From contig SVOZ01000003.1 of assembly GCA_015066115.1 (NCBI GenBank), positions 62,001-126,000 on the forward strand: DNA of 64,000 bases, written 5' to 3'. Positions 48,877-57,847 of the stretch are shown here, piece after piece. Origin of the DNA: Oscillospiraceae bacterium. Lineage in GTDB: Bacteria; Bacillota; Clostridia; Oscillospirales; Ruminococcaceae. The translations under genes were made by a program, and so were the position numbers. Every line of letters starts with the position of its first letter. Position 1 is the first letter of the stretch. The notes beneath the pieces were generated by a model. It worked only from the letters and a program-made list of their open reading frames with translations. It searched no databases and was not told the DNA's origin.

Positions 48877-49488
48877 ATGGCTAAAAAACAAAAAAACCAG
48901 GAAATAGATGTGGTTTTAAATGAGCTTGAACAGCTTAATCGTCAGTCTGCAGATTATGCCAAGGGCTCAAAGAAAAAGGGAGAGAAAAAAACAGTTATCA
49001 TCCTTTGCATAGCACTTGTAGTTGTCCTTTTGGGCGGCATTATTGCAGGTGTTATAGTTTCTGAAACCCAAAGCCCTGTAAGCTATGGCCCAAATGCTCT
49101 TGCTTCTGAAAAAACCGAGGAAAGAACCGCTGAGCACGAGCGTCGTCTTAAAAGCATTGATGAAAACGGTGGCATCCGCGAGGGTGTAAACTTTGTTGGC
49201 TATCACGCAAGATTTAATGAGGATGGCGACCTTGTTGTTGACGGATATATGAGAAACTTCACCGGCCACGAAATCTATGATATTGACGGAAACATAACCG
49301 TTAAAACTCAGGAAGATGATAACATAGGCGGAGCCTATTTTGAGTTCCCTAAGGAAGAATTCGGAACCCTTAAAAACGGCAAATCCCGTCCTTGGCGACT
49401 TATTTTCGATAATGACTATGTAAATATCGAAATTGTTGACCTCTCAAGCTTTAAGGTTTTAACAGAGCTTTACTTTAAACAGAAATAA
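48877..49488 (+). CDS. Membrane-anchored SLAP-domain-like protein
   Basis: A 203-residue protein. A Lys-rich cytoplasmic start precedes one membrane helix (about 39-60, VIILCIALVVVLLGGIIAGVIV). The rest is extracellular. A C-terminal block (VDGYMRNFTGHEIYDIDGNITV ... FGTLKNGKSRPWRLIF) resembles the SLAP domain of Bacillota surface proteins, whose function is unknown. GGAG precedes the ATG. The hairpin at 49492-49530 terminates it. Confidence 0.75.
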   Translation: MAKKQKNQEIDVVLNELEQLNRQSADYAKGSKKKGEKKTVIILCIALVVVLLGGIIAGVIVSETQSPVSYGPNALASEKTEERTAEHERRLKSIDENGGIREGVNFVGYHARFNEDGDLVVDGYMRNFTGHEIYDIDGNITVKTQEDDNIGGAYFEFPKEEFGTLKNGKSRPWRLIFDNDYVNIEIVDLSSFKVLTELYFKQK

Positions 49489-49491
49489 AAC

Positions 49492-49530
49492 ACAAAGGGA
49501 TGATTTCAAAAAATGAAATCATCCCTTTGT
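49492..49530. terminator. Bidirectional terminator after the SLAP-like gene
   Basis: A 17-bp perfect stem (49492-49508 with 49514-49530) with loop A5, serving the converging gene on the minus strand too. Confidence 0.92.
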
Positions 49531-49534
49531 AAAA

Positions 49535-49744
49535 TTATCCGAGCATTTTGGGAACCGAGTCGATAAAACTTTCAACACTGCCAACAACCTTAGATGCATT
49601 CTTTTTAAGCGATTTTTTTGCATTTCTCATAAATCTTGAATTGACGACGCCGGGCATCTGCATTGCCCCAAATGCCCCGAGTGCAACGCCGGTTGCAATT
49701 CCTATAGCCATTCCGGTTGCCAGATTGCTTGATCTCTTTTTCAT
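49535..49744 (-). CDS. Small glycine-zipper membrane protein
   Basis: A 69-residue protein, MKKRSSN at the start, then one membrane segment rich in Gly/Ala (GMAIGIATGVALGAFGAMQ, about 11-29) like YtxH-type glycine zippers, then a basic tail. AAAGGAG precedes the ATG. No known function; small proteins of this kind are common in Ruminococcaceae-type genomes. Confidence 0.7.
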   Translation of the reverse strand: MKKRSSNLATGMAIGIATGVALGAFGAMQMPGVVNSRFMRNAKKSLKKNASKVVGSVESFIDSVPKMLG

Positions 49745-49824
49745 TTTAGTGCTCCTTTCTATCTGTTTACGCTACTATTTTGCCCCAAAAACTAAATTAA
49801 AACACAAAGAATAAAGGAAAAATT

Positions 49825-50319
49825 ATGTCACAAATTAACATTGTACTTGTTGAACCTCAAATTCCGCAAAACACAGGAAACATTGCAAGAACCTGCGCCG
49901 TTACAGGAGCAAGACTTCACCTTGTAAAACCAATGGGATTTACAGTCGACGATAAAAAGCTTAAACACGCGGGCCTTGATTATTGGCATATGCTTGATAT
50001 CACCTATTACGATAGCCTTGCCGATTTTTTAAATATCCACGCAGGACAGGAAGAAAAGTTTTATTTTTTCAGCACAAAATCAAAGCAGGTCTATAGTGAT
50101 GTAGATTATCCTGATGGTTGTTTCCTGTTTTTCGGCAGGGAAGATAAGGGACTTGACGAAAGCCTGCTTCTTAAAAACCGCGAAAAATGCGTGCGAATGC
50201 CTATGATAAGTGAGGCGAGAAGCCTAAATCTTTCAAACTCGGTTGCAATAGGAGTTTATGAGGTTTTGCGCCAGTGGAACTTCCCAAAACTCCAAAATTT
50301 CGGTACACTTTTTGATTAA
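49825..50319 (+). CDS. trmL: tRNA (cytidine/uridine34-2'-O)-methyltransferase TrmL
   Basis: A 164-residue SPOUT-class enzyme methylating the wobble base of tRNA(Leu). The N-terminus INIVLVEPQIPQNTGNIART and the knot motifs LFFGREDKGLDE (about 95-106) and SLNLSNSVAIGVYEVLRQ are conserved. Length is typical. AAAGGA precedes the start. Confidence 0.95.
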   Translation: MSQINIVLVEPQIPQNTGNIARTCAVTGARLHLVKPMGFTVDDKKLKHAGLDYWHMLDITYYDSLADFLNIHAGQEEKFYFFSTKSKQVYSDVDYPDGCFLFFGREDKGLDESLLLKNREKCVRMPMISEARSLNLSNSVAIGVYEVLRQWNFPKLQNFGTLFD

Positions 50320-50374
50320 ATGTAAAAAAATGACTAATTTATTCAAAAAAACGATTTTTTGTTAAAAATTTATC

Positions 50375-50403
50375 TTGAAATATTTGGCATAATAGTATAG
50401 AAT
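50375..50403 (+). promoter_or_regulatory. Promoter of the pgk-tpiA-gpmI run
   Basis: TTGAAA (50375-50380), 17-base spacer, TAGAAT (50398-50403). Confidence 0.6.
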
Positions 50404-50457
50404 AGTTTAGGTAATAAAAAAGAAAAATTGAAATTATTGAAAAAGGAGAATATAGAA

Positions 50458-51648
50458 ATGACATCTGTTAACAAAAAAACTGTTGAAGACATTAATGTTA
50501 AGGGTAAAAAGGTTTTAGTCCGTTGCGATTTTAACGTTCCTTTTAAGGATGGCAAAATCTCTGACGATAAGAGAATTCGCGGCGCCCTTAAAACCATTTC
50601 CTATCTTAAAGATAACGGAGCAAAGGTTATCCTCTGCTCACATATGGGTCGTCCCAAGGGCGAGTTCAAGCCCGAATTTTCACTTGCTCCCGTAGCAGAA
50701 AGACTTTCTGAGCTTTTGGGCTGTGAGGTTAAAATGGCAAAGGACGTTATCGGTCCCGATGCCGAGGCTATCACCGCCTCTTTAAAGGATGGCGAGGTTG
50801 CCCTTCTTGAAAATGTTCGTTTTCACAAGGAAGAAACCAAGAACGATCCCGATTTTGCAAAGAAACTCGCTTCCTTTGCTGAGATCTTTGTAAACGACGC
50901 TTTTGGAACTGCTCATAGAGCACACGCTTCTACAGAGGGCGTTTCTCACTATCTGCCTTCGGTTTGCGGTTACCTCATTCAGAAGGAAATCGGCATTATG
51001 GGTGCGGCTCTTGAAGATCCTAAGAGACCGTTTGTTGCAATATTAGGCGGTGCAAAGGTTTCCGATAAGATCGGCGTTTTAAATAACCTTATTGAAAAAT
51101 GTGACACCATCATCATCGGCGGCGGAATGGCATACACCTTCCTTAAGGTTCTCGGCTATGAAATTGGAAGCTCTATCTGCGAAGAGGATAAGCTTGACCT
51201 TGCAAAAGAAATTTTAGCAAAGGCAAAGGAGAAAAAGGTAAACTTCCTTCTCCCTGTTGACAACGTTATTGCCCGTGAATATAAAGAGGATTCCGAGTAT
51301 ATGTCCATCTATTCCGATTCTATTCCTGATGGCTGGATGGGCCTTGACATCGGCGAGAAAACTCAGGAGCTTTATGCAAAAACCCTTAAGGGTGCAGGAA
51401 CAGTTATCTGGAACGGACCTATGGGTGTTTCTGAGTGGGAGCACTTTGCCGCAGGTACCAGCTCTGTTGCAAAGGCTATCGCTGAGTCGGGCGCTATTTC
51501 AATCATCGGCGGCGGCGACAGCGCAGCAGCAGTTGAAAAACTTGGCTTTGCTGATAAGATGAGCCACGTTTCCACAGGCGGCGGCGCATCTTTAGAATTC
51601 CTTGAAGGCTTAGAGCTTCCCGGAATTGCCTGCCTTGAAGAGAAATAA
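50458..51648 (+). CDS. pgk: Phosphoglycerate kinase
   Basis: A 396-residue glycolytic kinase making ATP from 1,3-bisphosphoglycerate. The N-terminal substrate motif [13 protein letters not shown] (about 18-30), the hinge, and the C-terminal nucleotide site [10 protein letters not shown] (about 350) are present. I choose the ATG at 50458 (MTSVNKK) because AAAGGAG is ten bases upstream; the longer frame starts in the leader. First of three consecutive glycolytic genes; gapA and eno are elsewhere. Confidence 0.96.
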   Translation: MTSVNKKTVEDINVKGKKVLVRCDFNVPFKDGKISDDKRIRGALKTISYLKDNGAKVILCSHMGRPKGEFKPEFSLAPVAERLSELLGCEVKMAKDVIGPDAEAITASLKDGEVALLENVRFHKEETKNDPDFAKKLASFAEIFVNDAFGTAHRAHASTEGVSHYLPSVCGYLIQKEIGIMGAALEDPKRPFVAILGGAKVSDKIGVLNNLIEKCDTIIIGGGMAYTFLKVLGYEIGSSICEEDKLDLAKEILAKAKEKKVNFLLPVDNVIAREYKEDSEYMSIYSDSIPDGWMGLDIGEKTQELYAKTLKGAGTVIWNGPMGVSEWEHFAAGTSSVAKAIAESGAISIIGGGDSAAAVEKLGFADKMSHVSTGGGASLEFLEGLELPGIACLEEK

Positions 51649-51658
51649 AAAACTTAAA

Positions 51659-51686
51659 TGCAGGCGGCTTTTATAGGCTGCCTGCA
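51659..51686 (+). terminator. Hairpin between pgk and tpiA
   Basis: TGCAGGC/GCCTGCA (51659-51665 with 51680-51686) with a loop of 14 bases; no strong T tail. Probably modulates the ratio of pgk to tpiA mRNA. Confidence 0.4.
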
Positions 51687-51712
51687 ACTTTGTAATAAGT
51701 GAGGAAACCAAA

Positions 51713-52480
51713 ATGAATAAAAATTTGCGAAAAGCAGTTATCGCCGGTAACTGGAAAATGAATAAAACTCCTTCTGAGGCAAAGGCTCTCATAACAGAAC
51801 TTAAAGAAACAGTTAAGGATGCAAACTGCGATGTAGTCATTTGTGTTCCTTACGTTGATCTTGAAACTGCCCTTCGTGAAACTAAGGGCACAAACATCAA
51901 GGTTGGCGCAGAGAACTGCCACTTTGAAAAGAGCGGTGCCTTCACAGGCGAAATTTCCGCTCCTATGCTCAAGGAAATGGGCGTTGAGTATGTTATAATC
52001 GGCCACTCTGAAAGAAGAACCTACTTTGGCGAAACCGATGTTACAGTAAATAAGAGAACCCTTGCGGCACTTTCTGAGGGCCTTATTCCCATCGTTTGCG
52101 TTGGCGAATATTTGGAGCAGCGTGAGCAGGGGATAACCGAAGAGCTTGTCGCTATGCAGACAAAGATTGCTCTTCAGAATGTAACTGCCGAGCAGATGGA
52201 AAAGGTTATCATCGCTTATGAGCCTGTTTGGGCAATCGGCACAGGTAAAACCGCAACTGCTGAGCAGGCAAACGAGGTTAATGCCTGCATCAGAGCGACT
52301 GTTGCAAAGCTTTACGGCAAAGAGGTTGCAGATAAGGTTACCATTCAGTATGGCGGCTCTATGAACGCCGCAAACGCAGAAGAACTTCTTTCCAAGCCCG
52401 ATGTTGACGGCGGTCTTATCGGCGGCGCATCGCTTAAAGCAGTAGATTTTGGCGTAATCGTAAAGGCTGCAAGCAAATAA
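51713..52480 (+). CDS. tpiA: Triosephosphate isomerase
   Basis: A 255-residue TIM barrel interconverting DHAP and GAP. The catalytic lysine sits in AGNWKMNK (about 11-18), His in IGHSERR (about 97-103) and Glu in [10 protein letters not shown] (about 168-177). Length is standard. GAGG precedes the ATG. Followed by gpmI after 20 bases. Confidence 0.97.
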   Translation: MNKNLRKAVIAGNWKMNKTPSEAKALITELKETVKDANCDVVICVPYVDLETALRETKGTNIKVGAENCHFEKSGAFTGEISAPMLKEMGVEYVIIGHSERRTYFGETDVTVNKRTLAALSEGLIPIVCVGEYLEQREQGITEELVAMQTKIALQNVTAEQMEKVIIAYEPVWAIGTGKTATAEQANEVNACIRATVAKLYGKEVADKVTIQYGGSMNAANAEELLSKPDVDGGLIGGASLKAVDFGVIVKAASK

Positions 52481-52500
52481 ATAAAAAAGAGGAAATTAAA

Positions 52501-54015
52501 ATGAGTAAAAAACCCTTGGTTTTAACTATAATGGATGGTTTTGGAAATGCACCCGAGATGGATAACGCAATTTTTGCCGCCAAAACTCCCAATCTTGATA
52601 AAATATTTTCCGAAAATCCTATAACTGAAATCGGCGCTTCGGGCGGCGATGTCGGACTTCCCGATGGACAGATGGGTAATAGCGAGGTCGGCCACACCAA
52701 TATCGGTGCTGGAAGAATCGTTTATCAGGAGCTTACCCGCATTACCAAGAATATTAAGGAAGGCACTGTAAACTCAAATGAGGCGCTCGTTGCCGCCATG
52801 AAAAATGCCGCAGATAATAACAGCGCGCTTCATTTTATGGGCCTTTTATCTAACGGCGGTGTTCATAGCCATAATGAGCACCTTTACGGCCTTATCGAGA
52901 TGGCTAAAAATCTCGGCGTTAAGGCAGTTTATGTTCACTGCTTCCTTGACGGACGCGATGTTCCCCCTGCTTCGGGCGCAGATTTTGTTGCTGAGCTGCA
53001 AAGCAAGCTTGACGAAATCGGTGTTGGTAAAATTGCAACCGTTATGGGAAGATACTATGCAATGGACCGCGATAACCGTTGGGAAAGGGTTGAAAAAGCC
53101 TATAGTGCAATGGTTTATGGCGAGGGAAATAAAGCTGCTGACGCTGTACAGGCAGTTCGCGATTCTTATGAAGACGGCGTAACCGATGAGTTTGTAGTGC
53201 CGGTTGTGTGCGCTGAAAATGCGGGAATCAAGTCGGTTGATTCTGTTATTTTCTTTAACTTCCGCCCCGACAGAGCAAGAGAAATTACAAGATGCTTTGT
53301 AGATCCCGATTTTGCAGGCTTTGAAAGACGCGGCGGCGCAATACTGCCTCACTTTGTATGTATGACACAGTATGACGCAACAATGCCTAACGTTTCTGTT
53401 GCGTTTAAGCCTCAGTCGCTTGTAAACACCTTTGGCGAGTATATCTCCAAAAACGGACTTTCACAGCTTAGAATTGCCGAAACAGAGAAGTACGCTCATG
53501 TAACCTTCTTCTTTAACGGCGGCGTTGAAAAGGTTTATGAGGGCGAGGATAGATGCTTAGTTGCATCTCCCAAGGTTGCAACCTACGACCTTCAGCCCGA
53601 AATGAGCGCCTATGAGGTTACAGACAATGTTGTAGAGCGTATCGAAAGCGGAAAATACGATGTCATAGTTCTTAACTTTGCAAACTGCGATATGGTAGGA
53701 CACACAGGCGTATTTGATGCCGCAGTTAAGGCAGTACAGGCGGTTGACACCTGCGTTGGCAGAGTTTATGATGCCGTTTTAAAGATGGACGGCACAATGC
53801 TTATAACAGCCGACCACGGAAATGCCGACCATATGCGCGACGAAAAGGGTGAGCCCTTCACCGCACACACTACAAACCCTGTTCCTTTTTGTGTAGTAGG
53901 CTATCCTTGCGAGCTAAGAGAGGGCGGCGTGCTTGCAGATATCGCTCCCACAATGCTCAAAATTTTAGGGCTCAGTCAGCCCGAAGAGATGACAGGCGAG
54001 AGCATAATACTTTAA
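52501..54015 (+). CDS. gpmI: 2,3-bisphosphoglycerate-independent phosphoglycerate mutase
   Basis: A 504-residue two-metal enzyme of the alkaline phosphatase superfamily, converting 3-PG to 2-PG without a cofactor. The phosphoserine is Ser61 in GNSEVGH. The metal sites LTIMDGFG near the start and [10 protein letters not shown] (about 438-447) are intact. Length fits. Completes the lower-glycolysis run. Confidence 0.96.
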   Translation: MSKKPLVLTIMDGFGNAPEMDNAIFAAKTPNLDKIFSENPITEIGASGGDVGLPDGQMGNSEVGHTNIGAGRIVYQELTRITKNIKEGTVNSNEALVAAMKNAADNNSALHFMGLLSNGGVHSHNEHLYGLIEMAKNLGVKAVYVHCFLDGRDVPPASGADFVAELQSKLDEIGVGKIATVMGRYYAMDRDNRWERVEKAYSAMVYGEGNKAADAVQAVRDSYEDGVTDEFVVPVVCAENAGIKSVDSVIFFNFRPDRAREITRCFVDPDFAGFERRGGAILPHFVCMTQYDATMPNVSVAFKPQSLVNTFGEYISKNGLSQLRIAETEKYAHVTFFFNGGVEKVYEGEDRCLVASPKVATYDLQPEMSAYEVTDNVVERIESGKYDVIVLNFANCDMVGHTGVFDAAVKAVQAVDTCVGRVYDAVLKMDGTMLITADHGNADHMRDEKGEPFTAHTTNPVPFCVVGYPCELREGGVLADIAPTMLKILGLSQPEEMTGESIIL

Positions 54016-54021
54016 AAAATT

Positions 54022-54050
54022 AAAAGAGAAGGGAAACCTTCTCTTTTTTT
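54022..54050 (+). terminator. Terminator after gpmI
   Basis: An 11-bp stem AAAAGAGAAGG/CCTTCTCTTTT (54022-54032 with 54037-54047), loop GAAA, then a T run. Confidence 0.88.
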
Positions 54051-54052
54051 AC

Positions 54053-54081
54053 TTGATTTTTTTAAGTATAGAGGATATAAT
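54053..54081 (+). promoter_or_regulatory. Promoter of the Asp/Cys-rich small protein gene
   Basis: TTGATT (54053-54058), 17-base spacer, TATAAT (54076-54081), 36 bases before the ATG at 54117. Confidence 0.65.
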
Positions 54082-54116
54082 ATAATTAATGAATATGTTA
54101 AATGGAGGTTTTTAAT

Positions 54117-54344
54117 ATGAAAAAGGTTTTAGCACTTATTGGTTTTGTTGCTCTTGTTGCCGCCGCAGTTGCGGGTATTCTTTATTTCTTAAAGCTTCGC
54201 CGCGATGCAGAGGCTGAGGAAGAATTCTGTCTTGATGATTATGATTTTGATGACCTTGATTGCGACGATTGTGACTGTGCTTATGGTTGCGATTGCGATG
54301 CTGAGGCCGAAGCCGCTCCTGCAGAAGAGGCAGACGCTGAATAA
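54117..54344 (+). CDS. Small membrane protein with an Asp/Cys-rich tail
   Basis: A 75-residue protein: basic start, one membrane helix (about 3-24, LALIGFVALVAAAVAGILYFLK), then a very acidic tail. Between about 36 and 57 it is almost entirely Asp, Cys, Tyr and Gly with five to six cysteines in D-C-D and C-D-C patterns, ending in Glu/Ala repeats. The composition suggests metal (for example iron, zinc or calcium) binding on one face of the membrane. Function unknown. It has its own consensus promoter, GGAGG and terminator, so it is a real, monocistronic gene. Confidence 0.75.
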   Translation: MKKVLALIGFVALVAAAVAGILYFLKLRRDAEAEEEFCLDDYDFDDLDCDDCDCAYGCDCDAEAEAAPAEEADAE

Positions 54345-54356
54345 TTTAAAATTAAC

Positions 54357-54386
54357 AAAAAAGGCTCCCAATCGGGAGCCTTTTTT
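54357..54386. terminator. Bidirectional terminator between the small acidic gene and mtnN
   Basis: A 13-bp stem (54357-54369 with 54374-54386) with loop AATC and a T7 tail; also ends the minus-strand mtnN gene. Confidence 0.92.
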
Positions 54387-55123
54387 TATTTGAAAAGATT
54401 TTTGATTATGGCGCTTGAATAAAGCGAAGCGGCAGACACGAATTTGTCAAAGGAAACCTCGGCATCGCCGTCGGCAGAGTCTGAAATAACCCTTATGATA
54501 GCGCAGGGAACACCCGCTTCAAATGCCGCCTGCGCCACTGCGGCGCCTTCCATTTCACAGCACATCACATTTTCTATGTTCTCTTTAAGCCATAGCCTTT
54601 TTTGGTCGCTGCTGATAAATTGGTCACCCGATGCGATAATTCCCGTATGTACCTTGGGCTCTTTTACATTAACAGAGGCAAAAAACTCTGTAATTTCCTT
54701 TGTTTTTTCGCCTTTGCAAAACTCCGCTGCCGCATTTAAGCATTTTTCGCTCAAAGCCTTGTCGCAGGGAATGTTTGAAATATTAAGCAGCGGAATTCTG
54801 AAGAAGTCTGAGTCAGAAAGGTAAAAATCGTGTTGAACGCATCCGGTGCCTATTACTATGTCGCCGATTTTAACATTGTCGCCAAGTCCGCCTGCGATTC
54901 CGCAGAAAACTAACGCATCAACCTTGAATTTCTCGATTAAAACCGCAGTTGTGAAAGCGGCGGCAACCTTGCCAATGCGCGAAACGGCCGCAACAACCCT
55001 TTGCCCGTTTATTTTTCCCGAAATAAAACGCCTTGAATAAATTTCTGTAACCTCTTTTTCGGCGATTTCGTTTTCGAGAATTCCGAATTCCTCGTCCATT
55101 GCGCATAAAATTCCGTAAACCAT
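54386..55123 (-). CDS. mtnN: 5'-methylthioadenosine/S-adenosylhomocysteine nucleosidase
   Basis: A 245-residue enzyme that hydrolyses MTA and SAH, removing product inhibition of SAM-dependent methylases. The family start GILCAMDEEFGILEN, the middle AAVAQAAFEAG and the active-site stretch CCEMEGAAVA, VISDSADGDA are conserved. I choose the ATG at 55123 (MVYGILCAM) with AAGGAG six bases upstream. Last gene of the ligA-comEA-mtnN unit, 13 bases after the comEA-like gene. Confidence 0.93.
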   Translation of the reverse strand: MVYGILCAMDEEFGILENEIAEKEVTEIYSRRFISGKINGQRVVAAVSRIGKVAAAFTTAVLIEKFKVDALVFCGIAGGLGDNVKIGDIVIGTGCVQHDFYLSDSDFFRIPLLNISNIPCDKALSEKCLNAAAEFCKGEKTKEITEFFASVNVKEPKVHTGIIASGDQFISSDQKRLWLKENIENVMCCEMEGAAVAQAAFEAGVPCAIIRVISDSADGDAEVSFDKFVSAASLYSSAIIKNLFK

Positions 55124-55136
55124 AAACTTCTCCTTC

Positions 55137-55685
55137 TTAAATAGAAATGTCATCCTTTATTATGTCAAAGATAGCATCTCCGATTCCTTTAACATTCTTT
55201 ATCTCTTCTATGCTTTTAAAGCTTCCGTTAGCAAGCCTGTAAGAGACTATGTTAAGCGCCTTTGCCTCACCGATGTATTTTAACTCGCAAAGCTCTTCTA
55301 TGTCTGCGGTGTTGATGTTTATCTTGCCCTCTGCAGATGTGGAAACGCCGGAAGAAACCTGCGAAGAAGCTTCAGATACGGCCTGCGAAGAAATCTGCGA
55401 AGGGACCTCGGAATAAGCCTCGGAGGAAACTTCTGAGGAAACGATTGATAAAATGTTATTGCCGCTTGCATTAAAATTATAATCGACCTGAGCGTAGCTA
55501 TCTTTAAAATAGAAAACGCAGAACACAATGCTAAGTAGCGCAACCGCCAATAAGGCAATAATGCTCAAGTCCTTTCCCTTGCGCTCTGAGTTTTTGAAAA
55601 CGCCTTGGGAGCGGGGAAGATCGTCCTGCAGGCAATGCTCGCTTTTAACAAAAGAGTCAAATGGTATTTTGTCGTTGCTTTTCAT
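55137..55685 (-). CDS. ComEA-like helix-hairpin-helix protein
   Basis: A 182-residue membrane-anchored DNA-binding protein. A cytoplasmic start, one membrane helix (about 42-60), a long Ser/Glu-rich linker (about 78-115), then the ComEA helix-hairpin-helix (KININTADIEELCELKYIGEAKALNIVSYR and VKGIGDAIFDII, about 120-180). The SLBB domain of B. subtilis ComEA is absent. In competence ComEA binds incoming DNA outside the cell. comEC and comEB are not in the window. Four bases after ligA. Confidence 0.88.
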   Translation of the reverse strand: MKSNDKIPFDSFVKSEHCLQDDLPRSQGVFKNSERKGKDLSIIALLAVALLSIVFCVFYFKDSYAQVDYNFNASGNNILSIVSSEVSSEAYSEVPSQISSQAVSEASSQVSSGVSTSAEGKININTADIEELCELKYIGEAKALNIVSYRLANGSFKSIEEIKNVKGIGDAIFDIIKDDISI

Positions 55686-55689
55686 TTTT

Positions 55690-57672
55690 TCAGCTTTCTG
55701 TCATTTTAATAAATTCTTGTTCTGTAATAACTCTAACTCCCAAATCCTGAGCTTTTTTAAGCTTGGAGCCTGCTTCCTCTCCTGCAAGAACATAAGCAGT
55801 CTTTTTAGAAACACTTGAGCTTACCTTGCCGCCGAGGTTTTCTATAATTTTTGAAGCCTCATCTCTTGTGTAGGTAGGGAGTGTGCCCGTTAAAACAAAG
55901 GTTAAACCGGCAAATTTAGAGCCTTTTTGCTTGACCTCATGCGTCATATTAACGCCCGAAGCTTTTAATGAGGAAACAAGCTCAAGCGACTGAGGCTCGC
56001 TGAAAAAGCTTATAATGCTTTTTGCCATCTCTTCGCCAACCCCTTCTATGCTGCAAAGGGTGTCAAAATCGGCATTTATGACCTCGTCAATGCTACTGAG
56101 CCTCTCAGAAATAAGCTCTGCAATCTTTTCACCTATGTGCCTGATTCCAAGTGCGGTAAGCAGATTTGAAAGGTCCTTTTGCTTGGAGTTTTCAATTGCG
56201 TTAATAAAGTTTTGAGCAGATTTTTTGCCCAAACCTTCAATGTTTTCTATCTGCTCGGCCTTTATCTTGTAAAGATCCGCCGCAGACGAAATGAGCTTAT
56301 TTTCAATAAATGTGTCAACGATCGCAGGACCTAAGCCGTCAATGTCCATAGCCTGCTTTGAGGCAAAGTGAATTATGTTTCGCGAAAGCTGTGCGGGGCA
56401 GGCAGGGTTTATGCAGCGGATAACCGCCTCGTCGTCGCTTTTAAAAACAGGGCTGTTGCAGGACGGGCAGAGAGAGGGAATAAAATAAGGCTGACTGTTT
56501 TGTGCGTGCGACTTGCTGTATAAAACCTCGGGAATGATCTCTCCCGCTTTTCTGACAACAATGGTGTCCCCAAGCCTTATATCCTTTTCGCTTATAAAGT
56601 CCTGATTGTGTAAAACCGCGCGGCTAACAGAGGTACCTGCAAGCATAATGGGGTCAAAAATCGCGGTGGGAGTAAGCGCGCCTGTGCGCCCGACATTAAT
56701 TTCTATCTCTCTTAAAATGGTCTCCTTTTCTTCGGGCGGATATTTAAAGGCAACCGCCCAGCGAGGATACTTGGCCGTTGCGCCAAGCGCCTCGCGCTCT
56801 GACAAGCTATTTACCTTTACAACCGCTCCGTCTATGTCAAAGGAGTAATTTCCGCGGTTTTCTCCGATCTTTTCAATCTCGCTTATAACATCCTCAATAT
56901 TTTCAAAGGTGTTGTATGAAGGGGTGACCGGAAAGCCGAGAGAAGCGAGAAAATCAAGGCTTTCGCTGTGCGTTTTTATCTCTTTTCCTTCGATCTGCTG
57001 AATGTTAAAAACAAAAATAGAAAGACGGCGCTCTTTTGTAATTTCGCTGTTTTTTTGCCTTAATGAGCCTGCCGCGGCATTTCTGGGATTTTTAAAAGGC
57101 TTTTCGCCCTTTTCCTCCTGCGCCTTTGCAATCGAGAGAAAAACCTCTCTCGGCATGTAGACCTCACCGCGCACCTCTAAAAATTCAAGCGGCTCAGGCA
57201 GGATTTTGGGAATGGACTCAACTGTTAAAAGATTTGCAGTAACATCCTCGCCTACAAACCCGTTGCCGCGCGTTGAGCCGCGAACAAATTTGCCGTCACG
57301 ATATTCAAGAGAAACCGAAAGACCGTCAATTTTAGGCTCAACAACATAAACAGGGGCAGGCACACTTTCGCGAACCTTTTTGTCAAAATCCCTGACATCC
57401 TCAAAATCAAAAACGTCTCGCAGGCTTCCCATCTGCACAGTGTGCTCGACAGGGGCAAAAAGCTCTGCCTTTGCCGTTCCGCCAACCTTTTGGGTGGGGG
57501 AAGAGGGCAGAACTATGTCGGGGTTTTCAGTTTCAAGCTTTTTAAGAGTCTGCATAAGCATATCATATTCGTAATCGCTTATCTCAGGCTCGTCGTTGTC
57601 ATAGTATAAACGGTTGTGTCGCTCGATTTCGGCTATAAGTGCCTTGTATTCATCTAATAGCGATTTTGCCAT
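55690..57672 (-). CDS. ligA: NAD-dependent DNA ligase LigA
   Basis: A 660-residue ligase sealing nicks in replication and repair. The catalytic lysine is Lys114 in EPKIDG. Order: adenylation domain, OB fold, zinc finger (four Cys in CPSCNSP...CINPACP, about 405-428), helix-hairpin-helix region and C-terminal BRCT (FAGLTFVLTGTLPTYTRDEA, about 590-660). Length is typical. It leads a minus-strand unit and is divergent from recJ. Confidence 0.97.
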   Translation of the reverse strand: MAKSLLDEYKALIAEIERHNRLYYDNDEPEISDYEYDMLMQTLKKLETENPDIVLPSSPTQKVGGTAKAELFAPVEHTVQMGSLRDVFDFEDVRDFDKKVRESVPAPVYVVEPKIDGLSVSLEYRDGKFVRGSTRGNGFVGEDVTANLLTVESIPKILPEPLEFLEVRGEVYMPREVFLSIAKAQEEKGEKPFKNPRNAAAGSLRQKNSEITKERRLSIFVFNIQQIEGKEIKTHSESLDFLASLGFPVTPSYNTFENIEDVISEIEKIGENRGNYSFDIDGAVVKVNSLSEREALGATAKYPRWAVAFKYPPEEKETILREIEINVGRTGALTPTAIFDPIMLAGTSVSRAVLHNQDFISEKDIRLGDTIVVRKAGEIIPEVLYSKSHAQNSQPYFIPSLCPSCNSPVFKSDDEAVIRCINPACPAQLSRNIIHFASKQAMDIDGLGPAIVDTFIENKLISSAADLYKIKAEQIENIEGLGKKSAQNFINAIENSKQKDLSNLLTALGIRHIGEKIAELISERLSSIDEVINADFDTLCSIEGVGEEMAKSIISFFSEPQSLELVSSLKASGVNMTHEVKQKGSKFAGLTFVLTGTLPTYTRDEASKIIENLGGKVSSSVSKKTAYVLAGEEAGSKLKKAQDLGVRVITEQEFIKMTES

Positions 57673-57694
57673 AATTTCTAAGCCTCTCCCAAAT

Positions 57695-57720
57695 AAAATA
57701 AATAATATATTATTTATTTT
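57695..57720. repeat. 26-base perfect AT palindrome between ligA and recJ
   Basis: AAAATAAATAATA followed by its exact reverse complement (57695-57707 and 57708-57720), with no loop. It lies in the ligA leader. It could be an operator, a cruciform-prone site or chance in AT-rich DNA. Confidence 0.5.
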
Positions 57721-57782
57721 AACACATTTATTTTTATAATACCACAGTTTTTTACTTTTTTTGGTATATTTCTGTATTTTTG

Positions 57783-57811
57783 TTGATAAATCATATAAAA
57801 TATGCTATAAT
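57783..57811 (+). promoter_or_regulatory. Promoter of recJ
   Basis: TTGATA (57783-57788), 17-base spacer, TATAAT (57806-57811), 36 bases before the TTG start. Confidence 0.7.
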
Positions 57812-57847
57812 AACTTGATAATCTAAAAAAGAAGGGAGCGCATAATT

